A DNA stretch of 64,000 nt from Dyadobacter chenhuakuii (GCF_023821985.2 NZ_CP098805.1:1-64000), one strand, 5' to 3'; positions 1-9,514 are shown, numbered from the stretch's first letter. Notes: a model not told the origin generated them from the sequence alone. A program made the numbers and translations.

Positions 1-130
1 ATTTTGTGGGTTTGCAGATAGCCCGCCCGGGTATTAAATTGAACCTTGGTTTTAATCTGCAGAGATCAGGTATTTTTATATCTTTGCCGTCCTTTTAAAT
101 TTCGACATTCTGAATTCCTCAACTTATACA
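1..130. other. Region upstream of dnaA
   Basis: This 130-base stretch holds no convincing coding sequence. I looked for DnaA boxes of the TTATNCACA type because dnaA often lies near oriC, and found no cluster here. If the origin adjoins dnaA it lies to the left of the window or is not recognisable by eye. Confidence 0.4.
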
Positions 131-1558
131 TTGGAAAGAGTTAGCACACATAGAGAAGTAGACCAGATCTGGGATGCCTGCCTGAGAGTGATTCAGCAGC
201 ATATTCCGGATCAAAGTTTTAAGACGTGGTTTGAACCGATACGGCCTTTAAAACTCTACGGTAAAGTGCTTACGATTCAGGTTCCAAGCCAGTTTTTCTA
301 TGAATGGCTGGAAGATAATTATGTCAATCTTTTAAGGAAAGCACTTGATTACGCGATCGGGAGGGATGGTTTGTTGGAGTATTCCATTATCGTAGACAAA
401 GGTAATGATAAGCATCAGCCGCTTACGATGAACGTTTCTACGCCCAAGTCTCCAAATTCTTCCAAGCCGGATAATTTTGTAACGGACCCAAGGCTGGGTT
501 CCAATCACCGGGATAAGGACCACGATTCCATGAACCTGGACACTTACCTGAATCCGAATTACTCATTTGATAATTTTATCGAAGGCGATTGCAACCGTCT
601 GGCGCGGTCCGCAGGATTTGCCGTGGCGCAGCGGCCGGGACTCACGTCATTTAATCCGCTGATGATGTACGGCGGGGTAGGGCTGGGCAAAACGCACCTT
701 GTGCAAGCCATCGGAAATTACATTATGAACCACTTTGACAACAAGCTGGTGTTATATGTGTCTTCCGAAAAGTTTACCAATCAGTTTATTAATTCCATTA
801 AAAACAACACGTTACAGGACTTCACCGATTTTTACATGAAAGTGGATGTGCTGGCGATTGATGACGTTCAGTTTTTATCGGGAAAAGAAAAAACGCAGGA
901 TACATTCTTCCATATATTTAATCATCTGCACCAGCTAGGCAAGCAGATCATTATGACAAGTGACCGGCCGCCGCGCGAGCTGCAGGGCTTGCAGGACAGG
1001 TTATTGTCCCGCTTTAAATGGGGATTGACAGCCGATTTGCAAACGCCTGATTTCGAGACGCGTATTGCCATTATCCAAAAGAAAATCCAATCCGAAGGAA
1101 TTTCGATCGATTATGATGTGATCGAATACATTGCGCACAGCGTGAATTCCAATGTGCGGGAACTGGAAGGTGTGATCGTTTCCCTGATGGCTCAGGCTTC
1201 GCTGACACGCCGGGAAATAGACGTGGAGCTGGCCAAAAATACATTGCGGAACATTGTAATGAACGAGGATAAAGAGGTGACCATTGATACGATTCAAGAG
1301 GTGATCGCCGACTTTTTCCAGGTTACCATTGCGGATCTGAAAAGCAAAAGCCGGAAAAAAGAAGTCGTTTACCCACGTCAATTGGCCATGTTTCTGGCCA
1401 AAGAATATACAGATCTGCCTTTGAAATCAATTGGTTATCATTTTGGTGGCCGCGACCACAGCACGGTAATTCACTCTATTCAAAGCATTAACCTGCTGAT
1501 GGGCGAAACTCCAGACGTGGAAGAAACGCTGCAAAAATTACGCAGTTACTTTAAATAA
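131..1558 (+). CDS. dnaA: Chromosomal replication initiator protein DnaA
   Basis: Initiator of chromosome replication; binds DnaA boxes at oriC, oligomerises with ATP and opens the duplex. The 475-residue protein has the N-terminal helicase-interaction domain (WxxCLxxI and SFKTWFEPI near residues 15-36), a variable linker, an AAA+ domain with Walker A GGVGLGKTH near residues 181-189 and Walker B VLAIDDVQF near 238-246, and the C-terminal DNA-binding domain with the signature GGRDHSTVIHS near 440-450. The start is a TTG at 131; no in-frame ATG precedes the conserved N-terminal domain, so TTG is the best choice, and no clear Shine-Dalgarno sequence is present. dnaN and gyrB do not follow. Identity is certain from domain order and motifs; only the start is open. 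Confidence 0.97.
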   Translation: MERVSTHREVDQIWDACLRVIQQHIPDQSFKTWFEPIRPLKLYGKVLTIQVPSQFFYEWLEDNYVNLLRKALDYAIGRDGLLEYSIIVDKGNDKHQPLTMNVSTPKSPNSSKPDNFVTDPRLGSNHRDKDHDSMNLDTYLNPNYSFDNFIEGDCNRLARSAGFAVAQRPGLTSFNPLMMYGGVGLGKTHLVQAIGNYIMNHFDNKLVLYVSSEKFTNQFINSIKNNTLQDFTDFYMKVDVLAIDDVQFLSGKEKTQDTFFHIFNHLHQLGKQIIMTSDRPPRELQGLQDRLLSRFKWGLTADLQTPDFETRIAIIQKKIQSEGISIDYDVIEYIAHSVNSNVRELEGVIVSLMAQASLTRREIDVELAKNTLRNIVMNEDKEVTIDTIQEVIADFFQVTIADLKSKSRKKEVVYPRQLAMFLAKEYTDLPLKSIGYHFGGRDHSTVIHSIQSINLLMGETPDVEETLQKLRSYFK

Positions 1559-1608
1559 CAAATGGCGTCTAAAGGGTTTGAAAACTTATTTTAAACCTGA
1601 AAAACACG

Positions 1609-2613
1609 ATGACGCCATTACTGATCGAACGCGCGCAGATCTGTGACGCAACATGGAATGAACACATTCGCGAATCCCTTCAATGTGTCATTTACGCTCA
1701 AACTTACTATCTCGACACGGTCTGTGAAAGCTGGAAGGCGCTTGTTTGGCCCAATATTCAGCATCCGAACATTGTCATGCCGATTCCCATTCGCAGGAAA
1801 TGGGGTTTCCAGGTAGTTTATCAGCCTATTTTTTGCCAATATCTGGGTTTATTCTCCTTAAAGCCACTTTCTGGATTGCAGTTGGAATCATTCCTTCGGG
1901 TTGTTTCAAAAGAATTCTCCTACATAGCATCTTATCAATTCAATCCAGAGAATTCAATCAGGTTATCTGCATTAGCTCATACTTTTCCGGATTTTAATTT
2001 TTCACAAAAGCATACGTACTGGCTTCACTTGAAAGGTGATCTCCAACAACTGGATGCGGGCTATTCCAAAGACAGAAAGCGGAATTTAGTGCGTAGTAAG
2101 GGTTATAACTGGCAGGTGCAGAGAAGTACGGACATTCAGCCATTGATCAAATTATTTAAGGAAAATCAAACAGCGTGCATTCCCGGCGGAATTGACCCGG
2201 ATGCATTTAATCGTTTGGAGGCACTTTTTAACGTCTTAAAGGCCAGGCAACAGGCGGAGTTATATTATGGCGTATCCAATGACCATATTCATGCGGGACA
2301 TATCCATGCAGGAATACTCATTGTAAGGTTTGGAGGAAGAGCAATTTATCTTTTTAATGCAGCGGATCAGAAAGGAAGGAAAGGCAATGCGCGGACGCTC
2401 ATGCTGGATCGCTATCTTCGTTTCATCCAAGATGAAACGCTGATCTTCGACTTCGAAAGTCCGGAGGTTGGTTCCATTGCCCAATTTTACGTTAGCTTCG
2501 GAAGTTTTCCGGTTTCATTTTATGCCATTAGCCGGAATGAGCTTTGGTTTCCCTTAAAGCACTTCCAGGAATGGCGGAAGCGCTTTTTCAGAACCAGACA
2601 AGGTCTTTTTTGA
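1609..2613 (+). CDS. GNAT/FemAB-like acyltransferase-fold protein
   Basis: A 334-residue soluble protein with no signal peptide. The middle part (SKDRKRNLVRSKGYNWQV, about residues 154-171, then an FKENQ segment) and the later strand-rich part (GRAIYLFNAADQKGRKGNARTLMLD region, cited here by composition only) resemble the duplicated GNAT fold of FemAB-like and BioF2-like acetyltransferases found widely in Bacteroidota. The substrate is unknown. It follows dnaA by 50 bases on the same strand. Its 3' end overlaps the 3' end of the convergent DUF3108 gene by 26 bases. The family call rests on fold-like patterns rather than a catalytic motif, so function should be read as unknown acyltransferase-like. 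Confidence 0.6.
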   Translation: MTPLLIERAQICDATWNEHIRESLQCVIYAQTYYLDTVCESWKALVWPNIQHPNIVMPIPIRRKWGFQVVYQPIFCQYLGLFSLKPLSGLQLESFLRVVSKEFSYIASYQFNPENSIRLSALAHTFPDFNFSQKHTYWLHLKGDLQQLDAGYSKDRKRNLVRSKGYNWQVQRSTDIQPLIKLFKENQTACIPGGIDPDAFNRLEALFNVLKARQQAELYYGVSNDHIHAGHIHAGILIVRFGGRAIYLFNAADQKGRKGNARTLMLDRYLRFIQDETLIFDFESPEVGSIAQFYVSFGSFPVSFYAISRNELWFPLKHFQEWRKRFFRTRQGLF

Positions 2614-3394
2614 GCCCTTTATATGATTTCAAATCCATCTCCAAAGATCCGATTTTCAGTTCCACTTCAACTTTCAATGGAATCTTATTAGAATCATCAG
2701 AAACCCACAATTTCATAGCGCCTTCTCCTTTGAAAAACTTATTGTCAGGAATCAGGGGGTTGATCCTGAGCACTTTGGTTTTGCCATATTTGGTTTTGAT
2801 CACATCTTTTCCCACATAACGAACGCGCAGCTTATAAACCTCCCCGTCGAAAAATGTGGGAACTTCAATGACTTCGCCTTCGGAAATGCGTTCGAAATTG
2901 ATCGTTCTCAGATAAAAATAGCCGCTGATAATGTCATGAATGTTGTTGGGGACATTGTAGGTTTTGGTCTCGTCCTTCACACTTGCGACGGCCTGGTCCC
3001 TGTGGTGGTTGAACATGACGCGCTCGTCCTTGCGATATTTGTTTTCCTGGATCTGACGCTCAAACATATGCGGCAGGATCGCCGTTGTGTCAATGTATGA
3101 CCTCCACGTGTCGCGCACCCGTGAAATGAGGTCGAACGCGCCTACTGTACGTCCCGACACATTGACCCGGTAGCAGGGCCGGTTGTTAATCATGGAAACC
3201 GACTTACCTACTTCTACTTTGGCTTCGGCAGCATTGATAAACCCGTAATGCACTCTGTATTCGACCCTTTCGCCCGTCCCAAAGCTCTTGTTATTGATAA
3301 CCCTGTTCTGAGCTGCCTGCTCTTCAAACTGCCGAAATGAGAAAAAAAGCGAAAAGGTGATTAAAGCAATTATAACGATGTACGATCTCTTCAT
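2588..3394 (-). CDS. DUF3108 domain-containing exported protein
   Basis: A 268-residue protein with an N-terminal hydrophobic segment (IVIIALITFSLFFSF, residues 6-20) followed by a beta-strand-rich body. The opening GERVEYRVHYGFINAAEAKVEV, the RDTWRSYID segment and the end KIPLKVEVELKIGS are typical of DUF3108 proteins of the Bacteroidota envelope. The role is unknown; the family is thought to be periplasmic and lipocalin- or LolB-like. It lies 13 bases after the aminopeptidase gene on the same strand and is probably cotranscribed with it. Its 3' end overlaps the convergent neighbour by 26 bases. Confidence 0.75.
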   Translation of the reverse strand: MKRSYIVIIALITFSLFFSFRQFEEQAAQNRVINNKSFGTGERVEYRVHYGFINAAEAKVEVGKSVSMINNRPCYRVNVSGRTVGAFDLISRVRDTWRSYIDTTAILPHMFERQIQENKYRKDERVMFNHHRDQAVASVKDETKTYNVPNNIHDIISGYFYLRTINFERISEGEVIEVPTFFDGEVYKLRVRYVGKDVIKTKYGKTKVLRINPLIPDNKFFKGEGAMKLWVSDDSNKIPLKVEVELKIGSLEMDLKSYKGLKKDLVWF

Positions 3395-3407
3395 GCTAAA
3401 ACGGTAA

Positions 3408-4472
3408 TTATAGAGAGGGATATTTTTCTTTCAAATAGGTCAGGTATTTCTTGATATTTCCTCCAAATTTTTGTTCAAACTCAATTTTAAAAATGTCCTG
3501 TTTCGACTTATAAGTCTGATAACTGATGAAATATGCATTATTCGGTAACTTCCCGTCAGGCCAGCGGCCCGCCCGGCGGCCCGGCGCCCCACGATTTTTG
3601 TTTGTTAACGTCCGTTTCCCCGAAAGCAGTGTATCTGCGTCTTCAAAGATGTTGGCAATGAGCGCCGTCTTCAAAGAATCGTAATGCGCGCTGGCGACGG
3701 GGTTTGTCCCGAACGTCTTATAGAGACTATCCAACCGGCTTATTCCCCTGAGCATGTGCTGCGAATAGGCATCATTGTACTTTTTTGAATATTCGTATGT
3801 ACGTAATTCTGGTGAATCCAGACCATACTTGAACTTCAAAAAGCGTATAGCGCCCTGGTCGCCGATAAAACTGGCCAGGTTCTCATTCAGTTCCAGATTA
3901 TTTTTCACAAAAAGCGTTCCATGCGTGAGCTCGTGCAGGATCAGATTAGCAAGACTTCCCACCCGCCGGTTCAGCATGCTCGATAAAATAGGGTCTTTCA
4001 GGTAACCCAGTGTAGACCACGCCGAGACATCTCCGATATCCGTATCCAGGCCCTGCTTGATCAGTTCACGCTCTTCATTTACCGCACGTGTGGAATCAAA
4101 AAAACCTTTGTAAGGAAAACTACCAATGATAGGAAATTGCCATTTGTAGGGTTCGATTTTATATTTTTCTGATGCTGTAATGAGCCAGATCAATGGTTTT
4201 CCATGCTGATTATAGAACGTTGTGTAGTTTTTTGAAGGCGTCAGCCCGAGTGAATCGACGCCGAATTTTTTGATTTCCTCGATCAGCCGGATCCTTGCTT
4301 TAAGCGAATCGGGGAATGAAGGATCGGCGAGCACGTCGGTTACTTCCTCCACATTCATAAGGATCTTCACCTGACCGGAAGCCTGCATCCAGCCATAGCT
4401 GAGCAGATCACGATAATAAATCCCTGCAAGGACGCAAAGCACTATGATGGCAATAAAAATCTTTTTAAACAC
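3408..4472 (-). CDS. Putative zinc aminopeptidase (Aminopep family)
   Basis: A 354-residue protein with one N-terminal transmembrane or signal-anchor segment (IFIAIIVLCVLAGIYY) and a gluzincin motif HELTH near residues 179-183, followed by a Glu in NENLASF near 197 that would be the third zinc ligand. The family (Pfam Aminopep, PF10023) also has the conserved YSTLGYL-like segment seen here as WSTLGYLKDPI. It probably cleaves peptides at the cell envelope. It is the first gene of a two-gene unit with DUF3108. A short, very GC-rich stretch at 3561-3590 encodes a Gly/Arg/Pro-rich insert (RGAPGRRAGRWPDG) near the C terminus that stands out from the rest of the protein. Confidence 0.75.
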   Translation of the reverse strand: MFKKIFIAIIVLCVLAGIYYRDLLSYGWMQASGQVKILMNVEEVTDVLADPSFPDSLKARIRLIEEIKKFGVDSLGLTPSKNYTTFYNQHGKPLIWLITASEKYKIEPYKWQFPIIGSFPYKGFFDSTRAVNEERELIKQGLDTDIGDVSAWSTLGYLKDPILSSMLNRRVGSLANLILHELTHGTLFVKNNLELNENLASFIGDQGAIRFLKFKYGLDSPELRTYEYSKKYNDAYSQHMLRGISRLDSLYKTFGTNPVASAHYDSLKTALIANIFEDADTLLSGKRTLTNKNRGAPGRRAGRWPDGKLPNNAYFISYQTYKSKQDIFKIEFEQKFGGNIKKYLTYLKEKYPSL

Positions 4473-4694
4473 AAACGCGGTAATTAAGTAAGTAGTCGGA
4501 ATGAATCTCTACAACAGATCATTGCGCTGCAAAATTATAGAAATAGGCCATTAATTATTCACCGTTTATCCTGGCAAAAAGCCGGTGGGTAAATGATTCG
4601 CGACGCAGAATAATCCAATGTCCTAAGTTGTAAAATCCGCTTGATATTATCTGTATTTATCATGCCTGAAATTATATTTTTAAAAGAAAAACCC
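4473..4694. other. Intergenic region between aminopeptidase and recA
   Basis: AT-rich, divergent intergenic DNA that must carry the promoter of the minus-strand aminopeptidase operon. I see no coding sequence and no clear operator here. No match to a known LexA-type box is claimed. Confidence 0.4.
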
Positions 4695-4726
4695 GTTGGA
4701 TTTTTGCTTGGAATTTGGTATTTTTA
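4695..4726 (+). promoter_or_regulatory. Predicted recA promoter
   Basis: GTTG at 4695-4698, a 20-base spacer, then TATTTTTA at 4719-4726 matches the Bacteroidota sigma-A form TTG-N19-21-TANNTTTG except for the last base. The start of transcription would fall near 4732, leaving a leader of about 80 bases before the recA ATG. Confidence 0.45.
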
Positions 4727-4749
4727 CACAACAAAAAGACCAAGTATCT

Positions 4750-4780
4750 AGCGGTTTTTGGAATCAGAAGCCGCTTTTTT
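4750..4780 (+). promoter_or_regulatory. Terminator-like hairpin in the recA leader
   Basis: AGCGG at 4750-4754 pairs with CCGCT at 4771-4775, and a run of T follows through 4780. No plus-strand gene upstream needs a terminator, because the neighbour is transcribed the other way. The hairpin therefore sits within the recA 5' leader and may attenuate transcription, or mark the end of a very short leader RNA. The stem is only five GC-rich pairs with a 16-base loop, so it is a weak element. Confidence 0.35.
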
Positions 4781-4811
4781 ATGAACAAACTAAATTATTG
4801 TAACCGTTTTT

Positions 4812-5879
4812 ATGGCACAACCAACCACTGATAAAGACAACAAACTAAAAGCACTACAAACCACGCTCGAAAAGCTGGACAAAACCTACGGAAAAGGCAC
4901 AGTAATGCGCCTGAGCGACAGTAAGGTTTTGGACATTCCTGTTATTTCAACAGGTTCGCTGGGGCTGGACCTGGCACTTGGAGTAGGAGGCGTTCCGCGT
5001 GGCCGTGTTGTGGAAATCTACGGACCGGAATCGTCCGGTAAGACAACATTATCGATGCACTGCATTGCCGAGGCTCAGAAAAAAGGCGGACTTGCAGCAT
5101 TCATTGATGCAGAGCACGCATTCGACAGGTCCTATGCTGAGAAATTAGGCATTGATACAAGCAACTTGCTGATCTCACAGCCAGACAGCGGTGAGCAGGC
5201 ATTGGAAATCGCAGAACACCTGATCAGCAGCGGTGCTGTTGATATCATTGTTATTGACTCTGTTGCAGCACTTGTGCCGCGCGCTGAGCTTGAAGGTGAA
5301 ATGGGTGACAGTAAGATGGGCTTACAGGCTCGTTTGATGTCTCAGGCATTGCGTAAGCTTACGGGTGTAATCAACAAAACCGGATGCTGCTGTATTTTCA
5401 TCAACCAGTTGCGTGAGAAGATCGGCGTAATGTTCGGTAACCCTGAGACTACAACGGGTGGTAATGCATTGAAATACTATGCTTCTGTGCGTTTGGATAT
5501 CCGTCGTGTGGGTCAAATCAAAGAAAGCGCTGACCAGATCCTGGGTAACCGTACACGTGTGAAGGTTGTGAAAAACAAAGTTGCGCCGCCTTTCAAAGTT
5601 GTGGAATTTGATATTATGTACGGTGAAGGAATTTCCAAAGTAGGGGAGATCATCGACCTTGCAGTTGAGCTGGATATCGTTAAAAAAGCGGGTTCATGGT
5701 TTAGCTACGACGGTAACCGTCTTGGACAGGGCCGTGACGCCGTGAAAGCCCTTATTAAGGACAATCCCGAGTTAATGGACGAACTGGAAGCGAAAGTTCG
5801 CGCGAAGGTCAACAACGAGCCGGATGCGCTGATTGACACGAGCGAGCCTAATGTTGTAGACGAAGGCGCTCCGCTTTGA
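4812..5879 (+). CDS. recA: Recombinase RecA
   Basis: ATP-dependent strand-exchange protein for homologous recombination and SOS induction. The 355-residue product is of standard length and has Walker [10 protein letters not shown] (residues about 71-79), the MAW-type motif [18 protein letters not shown], Walker [11 protein letters not shown] near 143-152, loop L1 [12 protein letters not shown] and loop L2 [13 protein letters not shown], with an acidic C-terminal tail. It starts with ATG at 4812. It is a single gene ending at a strong terminator shared with the convergent MoxR-like gene. Confidence 0.99.
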   Translation: MAQPTTDKDNKLKALQTTLEKLDKTYGKGTVMRLSDSKVLDIPVISTGSLGLDLALGVGGVPRGRVVEIYGPESSGKTTLSMHCIAEAQKKGGLAAFIDAEHAFDRSYAEKLGIDTSNLLISQPDSGEQALEIAEHLISSGAVDIIVIDSVAALVPRAELEGEMGDSKMGLQARLMSQALRKLTGVINKTGCCCIFINQLREKIGVMFGNPETTTGGNALKYYASVRLDIRRVGQIKESADQILGNRTRVKVVKNKVAPPFKVVEFDIMYGEGISKVGEIIDLAVELDIVKKAGSWFSYDGNRLGQGRDAVKALIKDNPELMDELEAKVRAKVNNEPDALIDTSEPNVVDEGAPL

Positions 5880-5922
5880 TGTTGGAGGAATAGCTTCTGA
5901 TTCTGTAATAGCTTATAAAGAA

Positions 5923-5952
5923 AATGCCCGGTGTTTGCCGGGCATTTTTTAT
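5923..5952. terminator. Bidirectional intrinsic terminator
   Basis: A perfect 9-bp stem, AATGCCCGG at 5923-5931 and CCGGGCATT at 5938-5946, with a six-base loop, followed by T on the plus strand and preceded by A-rich sequence on the other side. It can end both recA and the convergent pheT-to-MoxR operon. Confidence 0.85.
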
Positions 5953-5958
5953 TATATA

Positions 5959-7494
5959 TCAAAATGGTTTTCGATCATCATCGTCGTCCTCGAAATCATA
6001 ATCATCTTCTCCCGGTCCGGAGAACATGCTGCTAACCAGGTCCTGAAATTTCATTCCCTGATCCAAAGACATTTTCCCGATCAGCGAGAACTCCGCCATG
6101 CCGTGCAATGCGAATTCCATCATAAACAGCTTTTCTTCCACTCCTGAATAAGCGCTGAGCATATCCACGAAATCGTCCAGTCCGTCAATGGTTTTCAACC
6201 GCGCCATATACTCGCGATCGGTCATATCGCCAGGCATTTCCATTTCATTGCCTGAGCCAAACCATTCGATCACTTTCGCGTATGGGTTGATCTTGCTTTT
6301 CTTGCTCTTTTCCGGATCCGGGAAAAAGTTAAGGAACTGTGTACGGATCGCTTTTCCAATCAGGTTTTGAGCCACGATAACGGGTCCTTCAACCTCGCCT
6401 TCATAAACAAGCTCAACCTTTCCACAAATGGCAGAAACAACGCCATAAAGGTCAGAAATCCGCACGTAAGTGCTTTCCTCCCTGTTGATCAGCGCTCGCC
6501 TCTCCGCCGTGCTCAAAAGGCTTTCATAAGCTGAAATCGTCAAACGTGCAGACACACCACTTTTGCTGTCCACATATTCGCTTTCTCTTGCTTCAAATGC
6601 AATCTGCTCGATCAATGTTTTAGCAAGCTCATTGACCTTGATCATGCCCACTTGCTCCGTTTTAACAATCGCTTCCTGTTCTGTAATTTTCTTACCCGTT
6701 TCAATTGTTTTCGGATAATGCGTTACGATCTGGCTTTCGATACGGTCTTTCAGTGGGGTTACAATGCTTCCGCGGTTGGTATAGTCTTCCGGGTTGGCAG
6801 TGAAAACAAACTGGATATCCAGCGGCAAACGCAATTTGAACCCACGGATCTGAATGTCGCCTTCCTGCAAAATATTGAAAAGTGCAACCTGGATCCTGGC
6901 CTGTAAATCGGGAAGCTCGTTAATCACGAAAATGCCGCGATGTGAACGGGGAATAAGCCCGAAGTGGATCACCCTTTCGTCCGAATAAGGCAATTTCAAT
7001 GTTGCGGCCTTGATAGGGTCCACATCACCGATAAGGTCGGCCACAGAGACGTCCGGCGTTGCCAGCTTCTCGGTATAACGCTCGCTTCTGTGCAGCCAGG
7101 CAATTTCTGTCTGGTCGCCATATTCTTCAATAGCGTCTTTTGCAAAACGGGATAATGGCTCCAATGGATCGTCATGCAGCTCCGAATCCTTTACATACGG
7201 GATGTATTCATCCAGAAGACTGATCATCATTCTGGCAATACGCGTCTTGGCTTGCCCGCGTAACCCCAGGAAGTTAATGTTGTGCATCGAAAGGATGGCA
7301 CGTTCCACGTCGGGAATGACCGTTTCCTCATAACCCCAGATGCCGGGAAAAATATTTTCTTTGCTTTTAATCTTAACGATCAGGTTGTCACGCAGTTCCT
7401 GTTTAATGGAACGGGATTGATAACCTGCTTTTTTCAGTTCACCAAGCGTTTGGATATCCAACAGCTCTGAACTACTAAGAAGTGAGTAACTCAT
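5959..7494 (-). CDS. MoxR/magnesium-chelatase-like AAA+ ATPase
   Basis: A 511-residue soluble AAA+ protein of the ChlI/MoxR type. Visible motifs are the P-loop GLRGQAKT near residues 79-86, a sensor-type FVFTANPEDYTNRG segment near 229-242 and the arginine-finger region TPLKDRIES. Homologues in Bacteroidota are called magnesium chelatase or sigma-54-interacting regulator, but they act as ATPase chaperones that remodel a partner, usually with a VWA-domain protein. No VWA gene is adjacent. The C terminus is strongly acidic (EDDYDFEDDDDDR). It lies 14 bases behind rny and is the last gene of the pheT-zapA-rny operon. The substrate is unknown. Confidence 0.75.
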   Translation of the reverse strand: MSYSLLSSSELLDIQTLGELKKAGYQSRSIKQELRDNLIVKIKSKENIFPGIWGYEETVIPDVERAILSMHNINFLGLRGQAKTRIARMMISLLDEYIPYVKDSELHDDPLEPLSRFAKDAIEEYGDQTEIAWLHRSERYTEKLATPDVSVADLIGDVDPIKAATLKLPYSDERVIHFGLIPRSHRGIFVINELPDLQARIQVALFNILQEGDIQIRGFKLRLPLDIQFVFTANPEDYTNRGSIVTPLKDRIESQIVTHYPKTIETGKKITEQEAIVKTEQVGMIKVNELAKTLIEQIAFEARESEYVDSKSGVSARLTISAYESLLSTAERRALINREESTYVRISDLYGVVSAICGKVELVYEGEVEGPVIVAQNLIGKAIRTQFLNFFPDPEKSKKSKINPYAKVIEWFGSGNEMEMPGDMTDREYMARLKTIDGLDDFVDMLSAYSGVEEKLFMMEFALHGMAEFSLIGKMSLDQGMKFQDLVSSMFSGPGEDDYDFEDDDDDRKPF

Positions 7495-7508
7495 GTATTT
7501 TTGGCTGA

Positions 7509-9080
7509 TTAACGCGCATACGCTACTGAACGCATCTCACGGATTACTGTAATTTTAATTTGTCCGGGATACTGCATTTCTTTTTCAATTTTTTGTGAAA
7601 TATCAAAAGAAAGCATCCCTGCCTTTTCATCCGAAACATTATCTGCATCAATGATCACGCGCAGCTCGCGGCCGGCCTGGATCGCATAACATTTTTCAAC
7701 ACCGTCAAACGACAATGCCATGTTTTCAAGATCACGCAGCCTTTGAATGTAAGACTCCATCATTTCCCTGCGTGCTCCCGGGCGAGATCCTGAAATCGCA
7801 TCACACACCTGAATGATCGGGGAAAGGATGCTTGTCATTTCAATTTCGTCGTGGTGGGCACCAATGGCGTTGCACACCTCAGGGTTTTCTTTGTATTTCT
7901 TGGCAAGCTCCATCCCTAATATTGCGTGTGGAAGGTCGGATTCTTCCGGCCAGACTTTACCAATATCATGCAGCAGACCGGCTCTTTTCGCCAGTTTCGT
8001 ATTCAAACCCAGCTCGGAAGCCATCGTAGCGCATAGCTTTGCCACTTCACGTGAATGTTGCAGCAGGTTTTGTCCGTAAGAAGACCGGAAACGCATGCGG
8101 CCGATCATTTTAACAAGCTCAGGGTGAAGTCCGTGAATGCCCATGTCGATTACAGTCCTTTCGCCGATCTCAACTATTTCATCGTCAATGTTCTTGCGTG
8201 TTTTGGCAACAACTTCTTCAATTCTGGCCGGGTGGATCCTTCCGTCCTGAACCAGGCGGTGCAGCGAAAGTCTGGCAATTTCTCTCCTTACAGGGTCAAA
8301 TCCGGAGATGACAATCGCTTCCGGGGTATCGTCTACAATGATCTCAACGCCCGTTGCAGCTTCCAGGGCACGAATGTTACGTCCCTCCCGGCCGATGATC
8401 TTTCCTTTAATATCGTCGTTTTCAATGTTGAAAACAGAAACGCAGTTTTCAATCGCATGTTCAGCAGCCGTGCGCTGGATGGTCTCGATAACGATCTTTT
8501 TAGCTTCTTTGGTGGCAGTAAGGCGGGCTTCTTCCATCGCACTTTTTACATACGATCCGGCCCTTGTATCAGCCTCTGCTTTTAATGCGTCTATCAACTG
8601 CTCACGCGCCTGATCAGCGGTAAGGTTCGCGATTTTTTCTAATTGGGTAACCTGTTGTGCAAGTGACTTTTCTGCTTCTTCGCGGCGTTTCGTGGCCGTT
8701 TCGAGTTGCGAGTTCAAGTTTGTTTTCAGCGCTTCCAGCTCGTTTTCACGGCGCTTGTTTGCCTCAATGGTCTGGTTAAGGCTTTGCTCGCGTTGTTTTA
8801 ATTTCTGTTCGTTGGTTTGAAGGATCACGCGTTTCTTGTTGGCATCCTCTTCAAACTCACCTTTAAGTCTCAGGTATTTTTCCTTGGCTTCAAGGATTCG
8901 GTCTTTCTTTATGTTTTCAGCAGCACTTTCGGCATTACGGAGAATTTCGGCTGCGCGCTCCTGCGCTTCCTTTTCTTTCTGGTCAAACGACCTCTGAAAA
9001 ATGAATTTTCCTGCGAAAATCCCCACACCAATGGCGATAATGTCGGACAGGACAAGGATGAAAATTAATGAATTTGACAT
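7509..9080 (-). CDS. rny: Ribonuclease Y
   Basis: Membrane-anchored endoribonuclease that starts mRNA decay. The 523-residue protein has the expected order: an N-terminal transmembrane helix ([18 protein letters not shown]), a long coiled coil rich in Glu, Lys and Arg through about residue 190, a KH RNA-binding domain with [15 protein letters not shown], and an HD phosphohydrolase domain with the motif LLHDIGK plus a later HHDE. The length is usual for the family. It follows zapA after a 122-base gap and is itself followed closely by the MoxR-like gene. Confidence 0.97.
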   Translation of the reverse strand: MSNSLIFILVLSDIIAIGVGIFAGKFIFQRSFDQKEKEAQERAAEILRNAESAAENIKKDRILEAKEKYLRLKGEFEEDANKKRVILQTNEQKLKQREQSLNQTIEANKRRENELEALKTNLNSQLETATKRREEAEKSLAQQVTQLEKIANLTADQAREQLIDALKAEADTRAGSYVKSAMEEARLTATKEAKKIVIETIQRTAAEHAIENCVSVFNIENDDIKGKIIGREGRNIRALEAATGVEIIVDDTPEAIVISGFDPVRREIARLSLHRLVQDGRIHPARIEEVVAKTRKNIDDEIVEIGERTVIDMGIHGLHPELVKMIGRMRFRSSYGQNLLQHSREVAKLCATMASELGLNTKLAKRAGLLHDIGKVWPEESDLPHAILGMELAKKYKENPEVCNAIGAHHDEIEMTSILSPIIQVCDAISGSRPGARREMMESYIQRLRDLENMALSFDGVEKCYAIQAGRELRVIIDADNVSDEKAGMLSFDISQKIEKEMQYPGQIKITVIREMRSVAYAR

Positions 9081-9202
9081 TTCAGTAAGGTTATATATAG
9101 TTGGTTTTACCGACTAAACCGCGTGAAAATGCCGAAGGTGGAAGTATTGAAAGAAGATAAAGAGTAATCCGTATAAAATAAAGGTTTTGTGGTGTTGAGC
9201 TT

Positions 9203-9514
9203 TTAGCTTTCTATTGCGCTGGTAATGGTTTCATCAAGCTTTTCTACCCTGTTTTTAAAAGCCATCACCAAATTGTCCATTTGCTCCTGGTTCCGTTGTA
9301 ATGCTACAAGGCATTCAATAGAAGTAAGTGCAATTGCTTCAATGTCACCGTAAACTTTTCCCTTTAATTTATGCTGCTGCACGCGTTGCATGAACACCTC
9401 ATACCCATCCCTGTAGAATTTCTCCTGATCCGCCGGAACGCTCAGTTTGAAACCCCTGTCCAGCAGTTTTATAAAGACAGAAACGTCCGGATTGGGTATG
9501 TTATTTTTTTTCAT
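9203..9514 (-). CDS. zapA: Cell division protein ZapA
   Basis: A 103-residue ZapA, which crosslinks FtsZ filaments at the division ring. The N-terminal strand-turn-strand part (VFIKLLDRGFKLSVP) and the C-terminal helix (ALTSIECLVALQRNQEQ onward) that forms the dimer coiled coil match the family in order and length. Its ATG overlaps the stop of the upstream coiled-coil gene by four bases (9511-9514), suggesting translational coupling. It sits between pheT and rny, a position I recall as common in Bacteroidota. Confidence 0.88.
   Translation of the reverse strand: MKKNNIPNPDVSVFIKLLDRGFKLSVPADQEKFYRDGYEVFMQRVQQHKLKGKVYGDIEAIALTSIECLVALQRNQEQMDNLVMAFKNRVEKLDETITSAIES

Noticed and set aside
1..130. 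Replication origin upstream of dnaA
   Set aside because: No cluster of DnaA boxes and no clear AT-rich unwinding element could be identified.
4141..4170. tRNA-like GGGTTCGATTT sequence
   Set aside because: It lies within the aminopeptidase reading frame and no acceptor or anticodon stems surround it.
9081..9202. Possible 6S RNA between rny and zapA
   Set aside because: The gap is only 122 bases, shorter than a typical 6S RNA of about 180 bases, and I could not draw the long central-bubble hairpin by eye.
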